Source: an uncultured Capnocytophaga sp.
GTDB lineage: Bacteria > Bacteroidota > Bacteroidia > Flavobacteriales > Flavobacteriaceae
Direction of reading: 5' to 3'
Assembly: GCA_905372595.1 (NCBI GenBank)
Contig: CAJPPS010000008.1
Coordinates: forward strand, 1-14,238
Length of the DNA stretch: 14,238 nt
The notes under the pieces were generated by a model. It worked only from the letters and a program-made list of their open reading frames with translations. It made no database searches and was not told the DNA's origin. A program made the position numbers and the translations under genes. Shown here piece by piece: positions 7,093 to 14,238 of this stretch (position 1 is the first letter of the stretch; each line of letters opens with the position of its first letter).

Positions 7093-9210
7093 TTATTCTA
7101 TAGGTTTGATACTAATAGCATAACCTCCTCCAGAGGCTGCTGTGAGTTTGAGTTTAGTCTTATGATTTACTTTTTGCTTGAAAATTTTATAAGATTTGGC
7201 ATTATGCTTATAGCTAGCATCTTTTCCATCTACATAGAGGGTAGCTTCATAATTCTTACCTTTGTCTAAAAAGTTCAATAATAATTCGGAATTGTGTCCG
7301 TTTTCATTGGCAGTACAGCCTATGTACCATCGGTTACTATGCTTATCCTTACGGGCTATGGTGATGTATTTACCTGGTTCAGCTTCCAGATAAACACTTT
7401 TCTGCCAATCTACAGGAACTTCCTTGATAAACTCAAGAGCATCTGGGAATTTTTCATAATTTTCAGGGAGGTCAGCAGCCATTTGTAGAGGGCTATACAT
7501 TGTTACATATAACCCCAATTGCTTTGCTAATGTACTGCTTACTTTGTGAGGATTTTCGGGATTCACATTTACAATATCAGTTTCAAAGATACCTGGGGTG
7601 TAGTCCATAGGACCTCCTTGTGAGCGGGTAAAAGGAAGAATAGTAGTGTTGAAAGGTTTTACGGTTTCTAAGGCTTCATATTCGGTACCTCGTGCAGATT
7701 CGTTACCAATAAGATTAGGATAGGTACGGCACAAGCCAGTAGGGCGTACTGCCTCGTGAGCATTGACCATAATTTTATGCTTAGCGGCCTCCTTAAGAGC
7801 ATAAAGATAGTGATTCACAGCCCATTGTCCGTAATGATGTTCGCCACGAGGGATAATACTTCCTACATAACCACTTTTTACAGAATTGTAGCCATAATCA
7901 TTCATCAGCTGATAGGCTTTTTCCATATGACGTTCGTAGTTACGTAAGGAAGCCGAAGTTTCGTGGTGCATCATTAGTTTTACACCTTTACTATGAGCAT
8001 AATCGTTAAGACCTTTGAGGTCAAAGTCAGGATAAGGAGTTACAAAGTCAAAAACATAATCCTTGGAGTGGTCAAACCAGTCTTCCCAACCAATATTCCA
8101 ACCTTCTACTAGTACCTGATCAAATCCGTGCTTAGCGGCAAAGTCTATATAACGGCGTACTTTCTGATTATTAGCTGCGTGAGTACCATTAGGCTTGGTC
8201 TTACTATAATCTACCTTGTCTAGGTCAATAGTAGGTAGGTCATTGGTATAAGCCCAAGATGATTTTCCTGTAATCATTTCCCACCAAACGCCTATATATT
8301 TCACAGGTTTTATCCAAGAGGTGTCTGGTAGAGCACAAGGGTCATTTAGGTTTAGAATTAAGCGAGAGGCAAGTATATCACGAGCGTCATCACTGACCAT
8401 TATGGTACGCCAAGGAGTATGATAAGGAGTATATAGGTGTCCTTTGTTTCCTTGAGCATCAGGGGTAAGGTGTGATTGGAAGATGAATTTTTTATCGTCC
8501 AGATTCAAGTGCATACAAGGATAATTCACTAGAGCAGCCTCGTGCAAGTTGATATATAAGCCGTCTTGGCTTTTCATCATCAGAGAGGTCTGTACTCCAG
8601 TAGGAGAGAAAGGAGTCTGGCAGACGTTTTTAATCACAGCCTGAGGCATTTGCTCACGAATCTGGGAGAGCTTACACTCAGTATAGTCATATTCTTGTGT
8701 ATCATAATCTCCTGGAATCCACCAAGCGGTATGGTCTCCTGCCATAGCAAATTGGCTAAGCTCTTCTGAAATTACAAAATAAGTAAGTTCTTTCTGCTGG
8801 GGGAACTCATATCGGAAGCCTACCCCTTCATTATATACACGAAAGCGAATATTCATCTTTCGGAGGGAGGTAGTTTGTTCTAGAGAAACTAATAATTCGT
8901 TATAGTGGTTAAGAATCTCTGTTTCTTCTCCCCATACAGGTTGCCAAGTTTCTTTGAAGTTTGTCTTTTGAGCATCTAGAATTTTAAAATTCTCAGTAAG
9001 GGATTCACTTCCCTTTAGTAGGAAACCTAAGCTACTCTCCTTAATAACAGGTTTGTTCTTATAGCTGATTTTATAAAAGGGGACCCCCTGTTTATTCAGG
9101 GAAAAAGAAACAACTACATTCCCATTGGGAGAAGCTTGTTCTTGCGCTACAATAGGAATAAAAGTACTTACAAAAAACGAAGTAAGCACACCTAATAATA
9201 TTCGCTTCAT
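7093..9210 (-). CDS. GH97 alpha-glucosidase, SusB-like inverting type
   Basis: This 705-residue periplasmic glycoside hydrolase probably removes glucose from the non-reducing end of malto-oligosaccharides. Residues 1-22 are a signal peptide (cleavage likely after VA). An N-terminal GH97 beta-sandwich domain (about 25-290), a (beta/alpha)8 catalytic barrel (about 300-580) and a C-terminal beta domain (about 600-705) follow. Glutamates that match the inverting SusB enzyme are all present: Glu417 in HHETSAS, Glu486 in NAHEA and Glu510 in GTEYE, with likely calcium ligands Glu178 (TECK) and Glu504 (GNES). The last four catalytic-domain positions share one constant offset from SusB numbering. Retaining GH97 members use an aspartate nucleophile elsewhere and lack this set. 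No SusC/SusD, regulator or other sugar-degrading gene is beside it, so it appears to be solitary rather than part of a polysaccharide locus. No well-spaced promoter is evident; TATCTTGC (9238-9245, minus strand) is a near match to a -7 element. Confidence 0.94.
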   Translation of the reverse strand: MKRILLGVLTSFFVSTFIPIVAQEQASPNGNVVVSFSLNKQGVPFYKISYKNKPVIKESSLGFLLKGSESLTENFKILDAQKTNFKETWQPVWGEETEILNHYNELLVSLEQTTSLRKMNIRFRVYNEGVGFRYEFPQQKELTYFVISEELSQFAMAGDHTAWWIPGDYDTQEYDYTECKLSQIREQMPQAVIKNVCQTPFSPTGVQTSLMMKSQDGLYINLHEAALVNYPCMHLNLDDKKFIFQSHLTPDAQGNKGHLYTPYHTPWRTIMVSDDARDILASRLILNLNDPCALPDTSWIKPVKYIGVWWEMITGKSSWAYTNDLPTIDLDKVDYSKTKPNGTHAANNQKVRRYIDFAAKHGFDQVLVEGWNIGWEDWFDHSKDYVFDFVTPYPDFDLKGLNDYAHSKGVKLMMHHETSASLRNYERHMEKAYQLMNDYGYNSVKSGYVGSIIPRGEHHYGQWAVNHYLYALKEAAKHKIMVNAHEAVRPTGLCRTYPNLIGNESARGTEYEALETVKPFNTTILPFTRSQGGPMDYTPGIFETDIVNVNPENPHKVSSTLAKQLGLYVTMYSPLQMAADLPENYEKFPDALEFIKEVPVDWQKSVYLEAEPGKYITIARKDKHSNRWYIGCTANENGHNSELLLNFLDKGKNYEATLYVDGKDASYKHNAKSYKIFKQKVNHKTKLKLTAASGGGYAISIKPIE

Positions 9211-9491
9211 TAGTATTTTGATTAAGGTTACTGAGGTGCAAGATACAATTTTTTTTTCATATTATAAAAATAAAATAGCAAAAAGATATTTAAAAAAACA
9301 CAAAAACTATTGAGATAAAATAATTCATAGTTCTATAACTTTGGCATATTAATTGCCTTTATATAAGGGTCAGTATTGAAGGAGAATGTTAAATGTCTGA
9401 TTTTGAATATAATTGATGAATTGAATCTTCTTTTTCAGAAAAATGAATACAAAAATAACTGACAAAATTACATAAATACTTATTATAAAAA
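9211..9491. other. 281-base divergent intergenic region: GH97 upstream side and long lon leader
   Basis: This is the longest non-coding gap in the window, and it is very AT-rich. The left part (9211-9305) is upstream of the GH97 gene, with a weak -7-like TATCTTGC on the minus strand (9238-9245). The right part holds a plus-strand promoter (9310-9343) and then about 140 bases before the lon start codon. That leader contains a small hairpin (GGCA 9343-9346 with TGCC 9354-9357), a purine-rich GAAGGAGAATG, and three tiny open frames: 9386-9400 (4 codons), 9393-9416 (7 codons) and 9443-9475 (10 codons). I see no CIRCE element and no recognisable riboswitch. Confidence 0.5.
9310..9343 (+). promoter_or_regulatory. 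Predicted lon promoter
   Basis: TAACTTTG at 9336-9343 fits the Bacteroidetes -7 consensus TAnnTTTG exactly. TTG at 9310-9312 lies 23 bases upstream as a possible -33 element. Transcription would begin near 9350, leaving a leader of about 140 bases before lon, much longer than for the other predicted promoters here. Confidence 0.55.
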
Positions 9492-11951
9492 ATGAAAATA
9501 GGAAATTTTGACAGCTTTCTACAAGGGGAAGATTTCACTGAGAATACAGAAATAATCTCTATCAACACAGGAGAGGACAGATTGACTCTACAGGAACCAC
9601 TCCCAGAGGTACTATCCATTCTTCCTCTGAAAAATACAGTTCTTTTCCCAGGAGTGGTACTTCCTATTACCATTCGTAGAGAAGCTTCTATGCAACTAAT
9701 AAAAGAGGCTATGGATACCAAATATATAGGAACCATTAGCCAAAAAAATGATATTGAAAATCCACAAAAAGAAGATATCTATAGAGTAGGAACGGTAGCA
9801 CGTATCCTCAAAACGTTAAAAATACCTGATGGGAGCCTTACTATTTTTGTACAAGGAACACGTCGTTTTCAGGTAGAAGAATTCGTGGAGGAACAGCCTT
9901 ATTTTAAAGCTAGAGTAAGAGAAATAACAGAGATAAGACCCTCAGAGGAGGATGAGCAGTTCTCCGCCACAATGGAAGTACTCAAGGATATTTCTTTGCG
10001 TTTGCTTAAGGAAATGTCCAATACCTCCTATGAACTTCCTTTTACTATCCAGAATATAGAGGATGATCCTACTCTTATCAATTATCTAGCTTCTTATTCT
10101 CCTCTTTCGGTAGAGGAAAAACAAGAAATCCTAGAACAAGATAGCTTCCTTACAAGAGCTTGGGCTATTATTAAGTACTTTGGTGTAGAGATTCAGAAAG
10201 TTTCTCTACGAAAGGAAATTCAGAATAAAGTACATAAGGATTTTGATAAGCAACAGCGTGATTTCTTCTTACATCAGCAAATCCAAGCTATTCAAAAGGA
10301 ATTAGGCAATGAATCTTTTGAAGCAGATATTGATAAGTTCAGGGAGCAAGCTAAAAAGAAACAATGGAACGAAAAAATCCAAAAGCACTTTGAAAAAGAA
10401 TTGGCAAAAATCCAGCGAATGAGTCCTCAGATGCCAGATTATGCGATTCAACGTAATTATATTGATTTGCTTTTAGACTTACCTTGGAATGAATATTCTA
10501 AAGATAAATTTGATCTTAAGAAAGCCCAAAAGATATTAGATAAGGATCATTATGGCTTGGAAGATGTTAAGCGTAGAATCATTGAATACTTGGCTGTACT
10601 TAAGCTTCGTAATGATATGAAATCACCTATCTTATGCCTTTACGGACCTCCAGGGGTAGGGAAAACTTCTCTAGGACGTTCAATAGCTAAGGCTTTGGGT
10701 AGAGAGTATGTACGAATGTCCTTAGGAGGCTTACGTGATGAAGCAGAAATACGAGGACATAGAAAAACTTACATAGGAGCTATGCCAGGACGCATTCTTC
10801 AACTGATTAAAAAAGCAGGAAAGTCTAATCCCGTATTTGTATTGGATGAGCTAGATAAGCTTAGCAATGGTTACGGAGGAGATCCTTCTTCAGCAATGCT
10901 TGAAGTACTTGATCCTGAGCAGAATAATGAGTTCTATGATAATTTCCTTGAAATAGGTTATGACCTCTCCAAGGTGATGTTTATAGCTACAGCTAACGAC
11001 CTCAGTACCATACAACCTGCCTTACGTGATAGGATGGAAATTATCAATGTTTCTGGTTATACAATTGAGGAAAAGATAGAAATAGCAAAGCATTTTCTAC
11101 TTCCTAAAATATTGAAAGAACACGGAGTAGATGCCAAGCAGATACAGTTAGGCAAGAAGGAAATAGAGCGTATAATAGAAGGTTATACAAGAGAATCAGG
11201 CGTAAGAAGTCTAGAAAAACAGATAGCTAAGATTGTTCGTTATATAGCTAAGTCTATCGCAATGGAGGAAGAATTCAATCCTAAGGTCTCTATAGATGAT
11301 ATCAGTAAAATACTTGGGATAGCTACAATGGAGAGGGATAAATATGAAAATAATGAAGTGGCTGGTGTGGTAACTGGTTTAGCTTGGACGAGTGTGGGGG
11401 GAGATATTCTTTTCATAGAATCTACAATCTCAAAAGGTTCAGGAGGACTTACCATTACAGGAAATTTAGGAAATGTGATGAAGGAATCTGCCACAATAGC
11501 TTTGGAGTACATTAAGGCACACGCAGAACAATTTGGCTTGGATGAAAGGCTCTTTGAGCAATATAAGATACATATCCATATTCCAGAAGGAGCGACTCCT
11601 AAGGATGGACCTAGTGCGGGAATTACGATGCTTACTTCTCTTTTGTCCTTACTGACCCAACGACGTGTGAAGAAGAATTTAGCAATGACAGGAGAGATTA
11701 CCTTACGCGGGAAGGTACTTCCTGTAGGGGGAATCAAAGAAAAAATACTTGCCGCTAAGCGAGCAGGAATTAAGGAAATTATCTTGTGTAAAGATAACCA
11801 GAAAGATATTAATGAAATAAAGCAAGACTATCTACAAGGACTTACATTTCATTATGTAACAGAGATGGAGGAAGTGATAAGTCTTGCCATTATAGATGAG
11901 AAAGTGAAAAATCCTAAAATATTTACTTTCACCACTTCTGAAAAATCCTAA
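9492..11951 (+). CDS. lon: ATP-dependent protease La (Lon)
   Basis: Lon is a cytoplasmic hexameric AAA+ serine protease that degrades misfolded and selected regulatory proteins. The 819 residues contain the LON substrate-binding domain (about 38-240, including LPLKNTVLFPGVVLPI), a helical linker (about 240-350), the AAA+ module and the C-terminal protease domain. Walker A is GPPGVGKT (385-392) and Walker B is VFVLDELDK (448-456). The catalytic dyad is Ser708 in PKDGPSAG and Lys751 in GGIKEK, 43 residues apart as in the E. coli enzyme (Ser679/Lys722). The N-terminal 37 residues before the LON domain are acidic and poorly conserved, as is usual in this phylum. The ATG at 9492 is preceded by an A-rich tract without a Shine-Dalgarno sequence. 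The gene is divergent from GH97. A 16-base AT palindrome follows it but no GC-rich terminator does. Confidence 0.98.
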   Translation: MKIGNFDSFLQGEDFTENTEIISINTGEDRLTLQEPLPEVLSILPLKNTVLFPGVVLPITIRREASMQLIKEAMDTKYIGTISQKNDIENPQKEDIYRVGTVARILKTLKIPDGSLTIFVQGTRRFQVEEFVEEQPYFKARVREITEIRPSEEDEQFSATMEVLKDISLRLLKEMSNTSYELPFTIQNIEDDPTLINYLASYSPLSVEEKQEILEQDSFLTRAWAIIKYFGVEIQKVSLRKEIQNKVHKDFDKQQRDFFLHQQIQAIQKELGNESFEADIDKFREQAKKKQWNEKIQKHFEKELAKIQRMSPQMPDYAIQRNYIDLLLDLPWNEYSKDKFDLKKAQKILDKDHYGLEDVKRRIIEYLAVLKLRNDMKSPILCLYGPPGVGKTSLGRSIAKALGREYVRMSLGGLRDEAEIRGHRKTYIGAMPGRILQLIKKAGKSNPVFVLDELDKLSNGYGGDPSSAMLEVLDPEQNNEFYDNFLEIGYDLSKVMFIATANDLSTIQPALRDRMEIINVSGYTIEEKIEIAKHFLLPKILKEHGVDAKQIQLGKKEIERIIEGYTRESGVRSLEKQIAKIVRYIAKSIAMEEEFNPKVSIDDISKILGIATMERDKYENNEVAGVVTGLAWTSVGGDILFIESTISKGSGGLTITGNLGNVMKESATIALEYIKAHAEQFGLDERLFEQYKIHIHIPEGATPKDGPSAGITMLTSLLSLLTQRRVKKNLAMTGEITLRGKVLPVGGIKEKILAAKRAGIKEIILCKDNQKDINEIKQDYLQGLTFHYVTEMEEVISLAIIDEKVKNPKIFTFTTSEKS

Positions 11952-11967
11952 ATATTGAAAAGTAAAG

Positions 11968-11983
11968 GAAAATATATATTTTC
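11968..11983. repeat. 16-base perfect AT palindrome between lon and the small coiled-coil gene
   Basis: GAAAATATATATTTTC reads the same on both strands. Flanking bases extend the pairing to 11965-11986 apart from one G/T pair. It lies 17 bases after the lon stop codon and 28 bases before the -7 element of the next gene. It could be a weak terminator for lon or a protein-binding site, and in such AT-rich DNA chance is also possible. Confidence 0.35.
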
Positions 11984-12011
11984 TTTAACAGTTATATTGA
12001 AATAAATCGGT

Positions 12012-12019
12012 TATTTTTG
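12012..12019 (+). promoter_or_regulatory. Predicted -7 element for the small coiled-coil gene
   Basis: TATTTTTG matches TAnnTTTG and lies 24 bases before the start codon. No TTG sits at the expected 17-23 base spacing; the nearest, at 11997-11999, is only 12 bases away. The -33 element is therefore weak or absent, or an activator may be needed. Confidence 0.45.
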
Positions 12020-12043
12020 CCCAATTATTAAAATAAAGTTTTT

Positions 12044-12343
12044 ATGACAAAAGAACAATTTTTGCAAGAAGCAGAAGAAAAAATCAATGCTTTGACAGAA
12101 AAAATCAATACGCTAACAAAAAGTGTAGGTATTGAAACAGGAGATCTTAAAGAAAAAGCCCAACAAGAACTCAATAAGCTATTAGCTGACAAATCCTCTC
12201 TTTCTGAAAAATTTGAAGCTCTTAAGAATGCTGGAGATGATAAATGGGAAGAAGCTAAAAAGGCTTTCTCTGATGTTACCTCTTCTTCTTCTCTTTCAGA
12301 AGGAATACAAAAGGGGATAGATGCTGTTAAAAATCTATTCTAA
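12044..12343 (+). CDS. Small charged coiled-coil protein, sll1863-like stress-protein type
   Basis: The 99-residue protein has no signal peptide or membrane segment, so it is probably cytoplasmic. It is rich in Lys, Glu, Ala and Leu. Residues 4-32 form heptad-like helices with the repeat EKINALTEKINTLTK, and a second amphipathic helix spans about 33-65. A segment KNAGDDKWEEAKKAFSDV (61-78), a serine run (79-84) and a short amphipathic C-terminal helix ending in Phe follow. The charged helix plus the DDKWEE signature resembles the small sll1863-type stress-response proteins found in many bacteria. That similarity is from memory and the molecular role is unknown. It contains no cysteine. The gene is flanked by its own -7 element and a strong intrinsic terminator, so it is a single-gene unit between lon and ffh. 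The clear start, flanking signals and protein-like composition argue that it is real. Confidence 0.82.
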   Translation: MTKEQFLQEAEEKINALTEKINTLTKSVGIETGDLKEKAQQELNKLLADKSSLSEKFEALKNAGDDKWEEAKKAFSDVTSSSSLSEGIQKGIDAVKNLF

Positions 12344-12364
12344 GAAAAAGTATTTTAATGAATG

Positions 12365-12393
12365 AAAAAATCCGCTTAAAAGGCGGATTTTTT
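12365..12393 (+). terminator. Intrinsic terminator after the small coiled-coil gene
   Basis: AAAAAATCCGC (12365-12375) pairs perfectly with GCGGATTTTTT (12383-12393) around a 7-base loop. The GC core is flanked by six A and six T, so it can work on both strands. It lies 21 bases after the small gene's stop codon and just before the ffh promoter element. Confidence 0.85.
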
Positions 12394-12406
12394 GCCAAAA
12401 AAATTG

Positions 12407-12414
12407 TATCTTTG
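12407..12414 (+). promoter_or_regulatory. Predicted -7 element for ffh
   Basis: TATCTTTG matches TAnnTTTG exactly and is the same octamer as in front of rpiB. It lies 19 bases before the ffh start codon, implying a leader of only about 12-16 bases. The -33 position falls within the preceding terminator stem, and the only TTG nearby (12392-12394) is too close at 12 bases. Confidence 0.5.
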
Positions 12415-12433
12415 CCAGCTTTAAATAAAGATT

Positions 12434-13780
12434 ATGTTTGATAATTTAAGTGATAAATTAGATAAAGCACTACATATCCTTAAGGGACACGGACAGATTA
12501 CAGAAATAAATGTAGCTGAGACTCTTAAGGAGGTGCGTCGAGCATTATTGGATGCCGATGTCAATTATAAGATAGCAAAAGAATTTACCTCCAAGGTAAA
12601 AGAAAAAGCACTCGGACAGAACGTATTAACTACCTTACAACCAGGACAGTTAATGGTTAAAATTGTTCGTGATGAGCTTACTGAGCTAATGGGAGGAGAC
12701 GCCACAGGAGTCAATCTTAATGGGAATCCGGCTGTAATCTTGATGTCAGGATTACAAGGGTCAGGAAAAACTACTTTCTCTGGAAAATTAGCAAATTTTC
12801 TTAAAAATAAGAAGAGTAAAAAGCCTCTTCTGGTGGCTTGTGACGTTTATCGTCCAGCTGCGATTGACCAGTTGCATATTGTTGGAGAGCAAGTAGGAGT
12901 AACTGTTTTCTCTGAAAAAGGCAATAATAATCCTGTCGAAATTGCTCGAAAAGGGGTAGAATATGCTAAAAGCAATGGCTTCAATGTGGTAATTATAGAC
13001 ACCGCAGGGCGCTTGGCTGTAGATGAGCAAATGATGAAAGAAATTGCTGAAATACATAAAGCAGTATCTCCTCAAGAGACACTATTTGTGGTAGATGCAA
13101 TGACAGGGCAAGACGCTGTTAATACAGCTAAAGCTTTTAATGATGTATTGGATTTTGACGGGGTTATCCTTACTAAGTTAGATGGTGACACACGAGGAGG
13201 GGCAGCTATCTCTATTAAGTCGGTAGTTAATAAGCCTATTAAGTTTGTAGGAACAGGGGAGAAGATGGACGCTATAGATGTGTTCTATCCTGCTCGTATG
13301 GCAGATAGGATTCTCGGGATGGGCGACGTTGTCTCTTTGGTGGAGAGAGCTCAAGAACAGTTTGATGAAGAGCAAGCTCGCAAGCTACAGAAAAAAATAG
13401 CGAAAAATCAGTTTGGTTTTGATGATTTTCTTTCTCAGATTCAGCAAATCAAAAAAATGGGAAGTATGAAAGACCTCTTGGGAATGCTTCCAGGAGTAGG
13501 AAAAGCAGTAAAAAACCTAGATATAAGTGATGATGCCTTTAAATATATAGAGGCTATTATCTATTCAATGACTCCTGCAGAACGCTCAAATCCGGCTATT
13601 ATCAATACCTCTCGTAAGAACCGTATTGCTAAGGGAAGTGGGCGAAATATTAATGAAGTGAATCAGCTCCTTAAGCAATTCGACCAAATGAGTAAAATGA
13701 TGAAGATGATGCAAGGAGGAGGAGCTAAGCAAATGATGCGTATGATGCAAGGAATGCCAGGAGGAATGCCTAAATTCTAA
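12434..13780 (+). CDS. ffh: Signal recognition particle protein Ffh (SRP54 GTPase)
   Basis: Ffh binds the SRP RNA and hydrophobic signal sequences emerging from the ribosome, and delivers the complex to FtsY at the inner membrane. The 448 residues comprise an N-terminal four-helix N domain (about 1-88), a G domain (about 95-295) and a methionine-rich M domain (about 325-448). GTPase motifs are visible: P-loop GLQGSGKTT (106-114), DVYRPAA (137-143), DTAGRL (189-194) and TKLDGD (247-252). The signal-peptide and RNA-binding M domain includes SRKNRIAKGSGR (393-404) and a very Met-rich end with MMKMM and MMRMM (422-439), finishing in GMPGGMPKF. Length and domains are standard. The 4.5S-type SRP RNA gene is not found in this window. 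The DUF2750 gene follows 25 bases later with no terminator between, so the two are probably cotranscribed. Confidence 0.98.
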   Translation: MFDNLSDKLDKALHILKGHGQITEINVAETLKEVRRALLDADVNYKIAKEFTSKVKEKALGQNVLTTLQPGQLMVKIVRDELTELMGGDATGVNLNGNPAVILMSGLQGSGKTTFSGKLANFLKNKKSKKPLLVACDVYRPAAIDQLHIVGEQVGVTVFSEKGNNNPVEIARKGVEYAKSNGFNVVIIDTAGRLAVDEQMMKEIAEIHKAVSPQETLFVVDAMTGQDAVNTAKAFNDVLDFDGVILTKLDGDTRGGAAISIKSVVNKPIKFVGTGEKMDAIDVFYPARMADRILGMGDVVSLVERAQEQFDEEQARKLQKKIAKNQFGFDDFLSQIQQIKKMGSMKDLLGMLPGVGKAVKNLDISDDAFKYIEAIIYSMTPAERSNPAIINTSRKNRIAKGSGRNINEVNQLLKQFDQMSKMMKMMQGGGAKQMMRMMQGMPGGMPKF

Positions 13781-13805
13781 AAATAAATAAGATAATAAAA
13801 TAAAA

Positions 13806-14238
13806 ATGTCAGAAAGTTCACAATTATTAACAGATAAATACTTTCACTTTATTCGTAAAGTGGTAGCTTCTGGAATCGTTTTTTGTTTAAAAGATGAAAA
13901 AGAATATGCAGCAGCTTGTACATCTTCTCAGTTTGAAGCTGAAGATGGGGAGGAAGTGGCAGTAATTCCTTTTTGGTCGGAGAAAGAATATGCACAGAAT
14001 TGCGTGCAAGAAGAGTGGGAAGATTATAAAGTATCAGAGATTCCTCTGGCTGACTTTATGGAAAATTGGTGTTTGCATCTTCTAGAGGAAGATACTGTAG
14101 CAGGGATAGATTTTGATGAAGATCTTTTTGGTTATGAAGAACATCCTATTCATTTGCTTAAAGAGCTTATCGCTGAAGTAGAGGCAAACAAACTGAATCT
14201 AACTTTCCAGAGCTTTTCTTCTTTGAATGATTTAAGAG
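13806..14238 (+). CDS. DUF2750 domain protein, cut by the right edge
   Basis: An open frame starts at ATG 13806 (MSESSQLLTDKYFHFI) and stays open for 144 codons to the end of the window, so the 3' end is missing. The sequence fits the DUF2750 family: an early aromatic and basic helix (YFHFIRKV), a central VIPFWSEKEYAQ segment (about 53-64), an EEWEDYKVSEIPLADFMENW stretch in two parts (about 69-88), and an acidic C-terminal half. The function of the family is unknown. The protein is small, acidic, and has neither a signal peptide nor a membrane segment. It lies 25 bases behind ffh on the same strand, with no promoter or terminator in the gap, so it is likely read from the ffh promoter. Codon use looks like that of its neighbours. 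Confidence 0.8.
   Translation, partial: MSESSQLLTDKYFHFIRKVVASGIVFCLKDEKEYAAACTSSQFEAEDGEEVAVIPFWSEKEYAQNCVQEEWEDYKVSEIPLADFMENWCLHLLEEDTVAGIDFDEDLFGYEEHPIHLLKELIAEVEANKLNLTFQSFSSLNDLR

Noticed and set aside
9389..9736. A 115-codon minus-strand frame spanning the lon leader and lon 5' end
   Set aside because: Much of it is antisense to the lon N-terminus, it is unlike any known family, and it has no start signals.
11240..11737. A 165-codon minus-strand open frame inside the lon protease domain
   Set aside because: It is antisense to conserved lon coding sequence and has no family-like features or promoter.
12365..12393. Possible riboswitch or attenuator in front of ffh
   Set aside because: The structure is a simple intrinsic terminator for the preceding small gene and lies upstream of the ffh -7 element, so it would not be in the ffh transcript.
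12344..12433. Possible SRP RNA gene next to ffh
   Set aside because: The gap is only 90 bases, and most of it is the terminator and promoter. There is no GGAA-tetraloop hairpin of SRP domain IV type.
1..14238. Defence system, prophage, insertion sequence, CRISPR array or tRNA gene
   Set aside because: No repeated spacer pattern, transposase, integrase, nuclease cassette or cloverleaf was seen. Nearly all of the sequence is occupied by conserved housekeeping genes with uniform base composition.

Overview
The window looks like ordinary chromosome from a low-GC member of the Bacteroidetes (Bacteroidota), most likely a flavobacterium. A Capnocytophaga-like host is my best guess, but that is an inference. 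The signs are: AT-rich spacers without Shine-Dalgarno sequences, -7 promoter elements of the TAnnTTTG type used by the Bacteroidetes primary sigma factor, a SusB-type GH97 glucosidase, and flavobacterial-looking DnaJ, Lon and Ffh proteins. I see no tRNA or rRNA gene, CRISPR array, transposase or phage gene.

Left block (1-6155, all minus strand). Transcription runs from right to left: rpiB, pheS, a DUF1275 (YoaK-like) membrane protein, then after an 89-base gap grpE, dnaJ and a secreted S9 prolyl-oligopeptidase-type peptidase. Spacers within each group are 16-59 bases, so there are probably one or two operons. GrpE and DnaJ are the nucleotide-exchange factor and J-protein of the DnaK machine; dnaK itself is not here. 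The S9 peptidase ends at a hairpin at the left edge.

Middle (6156-9491). A compact divergent promoter region separates rpiB from a metallo-beta-lactamase-fold hydrolase on the plus strand. That gene converges on a periplasmic GH97 alpha-glucosidase, and a hairpin that includes the hydrolase stop codon lies between them. GH97 and lon diverge from a 281-base intergenic region, most of which is a long apparent lon leader.

Right block (9492-14238, plus strand). This holds lon (ATP-dependent protease), a 99-residue charged coiled-coil protein with its own promoter and a strong intrinsic terminator, ffh (SRP GTPase), and a DUF2750 protein that runs off the right edge. Lon, GrpE/DnaJ and Ffh are all protein-quality or targeting functions, but they lie in separate transcription units.

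I find no convincing new multi-gene system. The points most worth a second look are a DnaJ with only one zinc site (four cysteines), the long lon leader, the small coiled-coil gene between lon and ffh, and the DUF2750 gene directly behind ffh.
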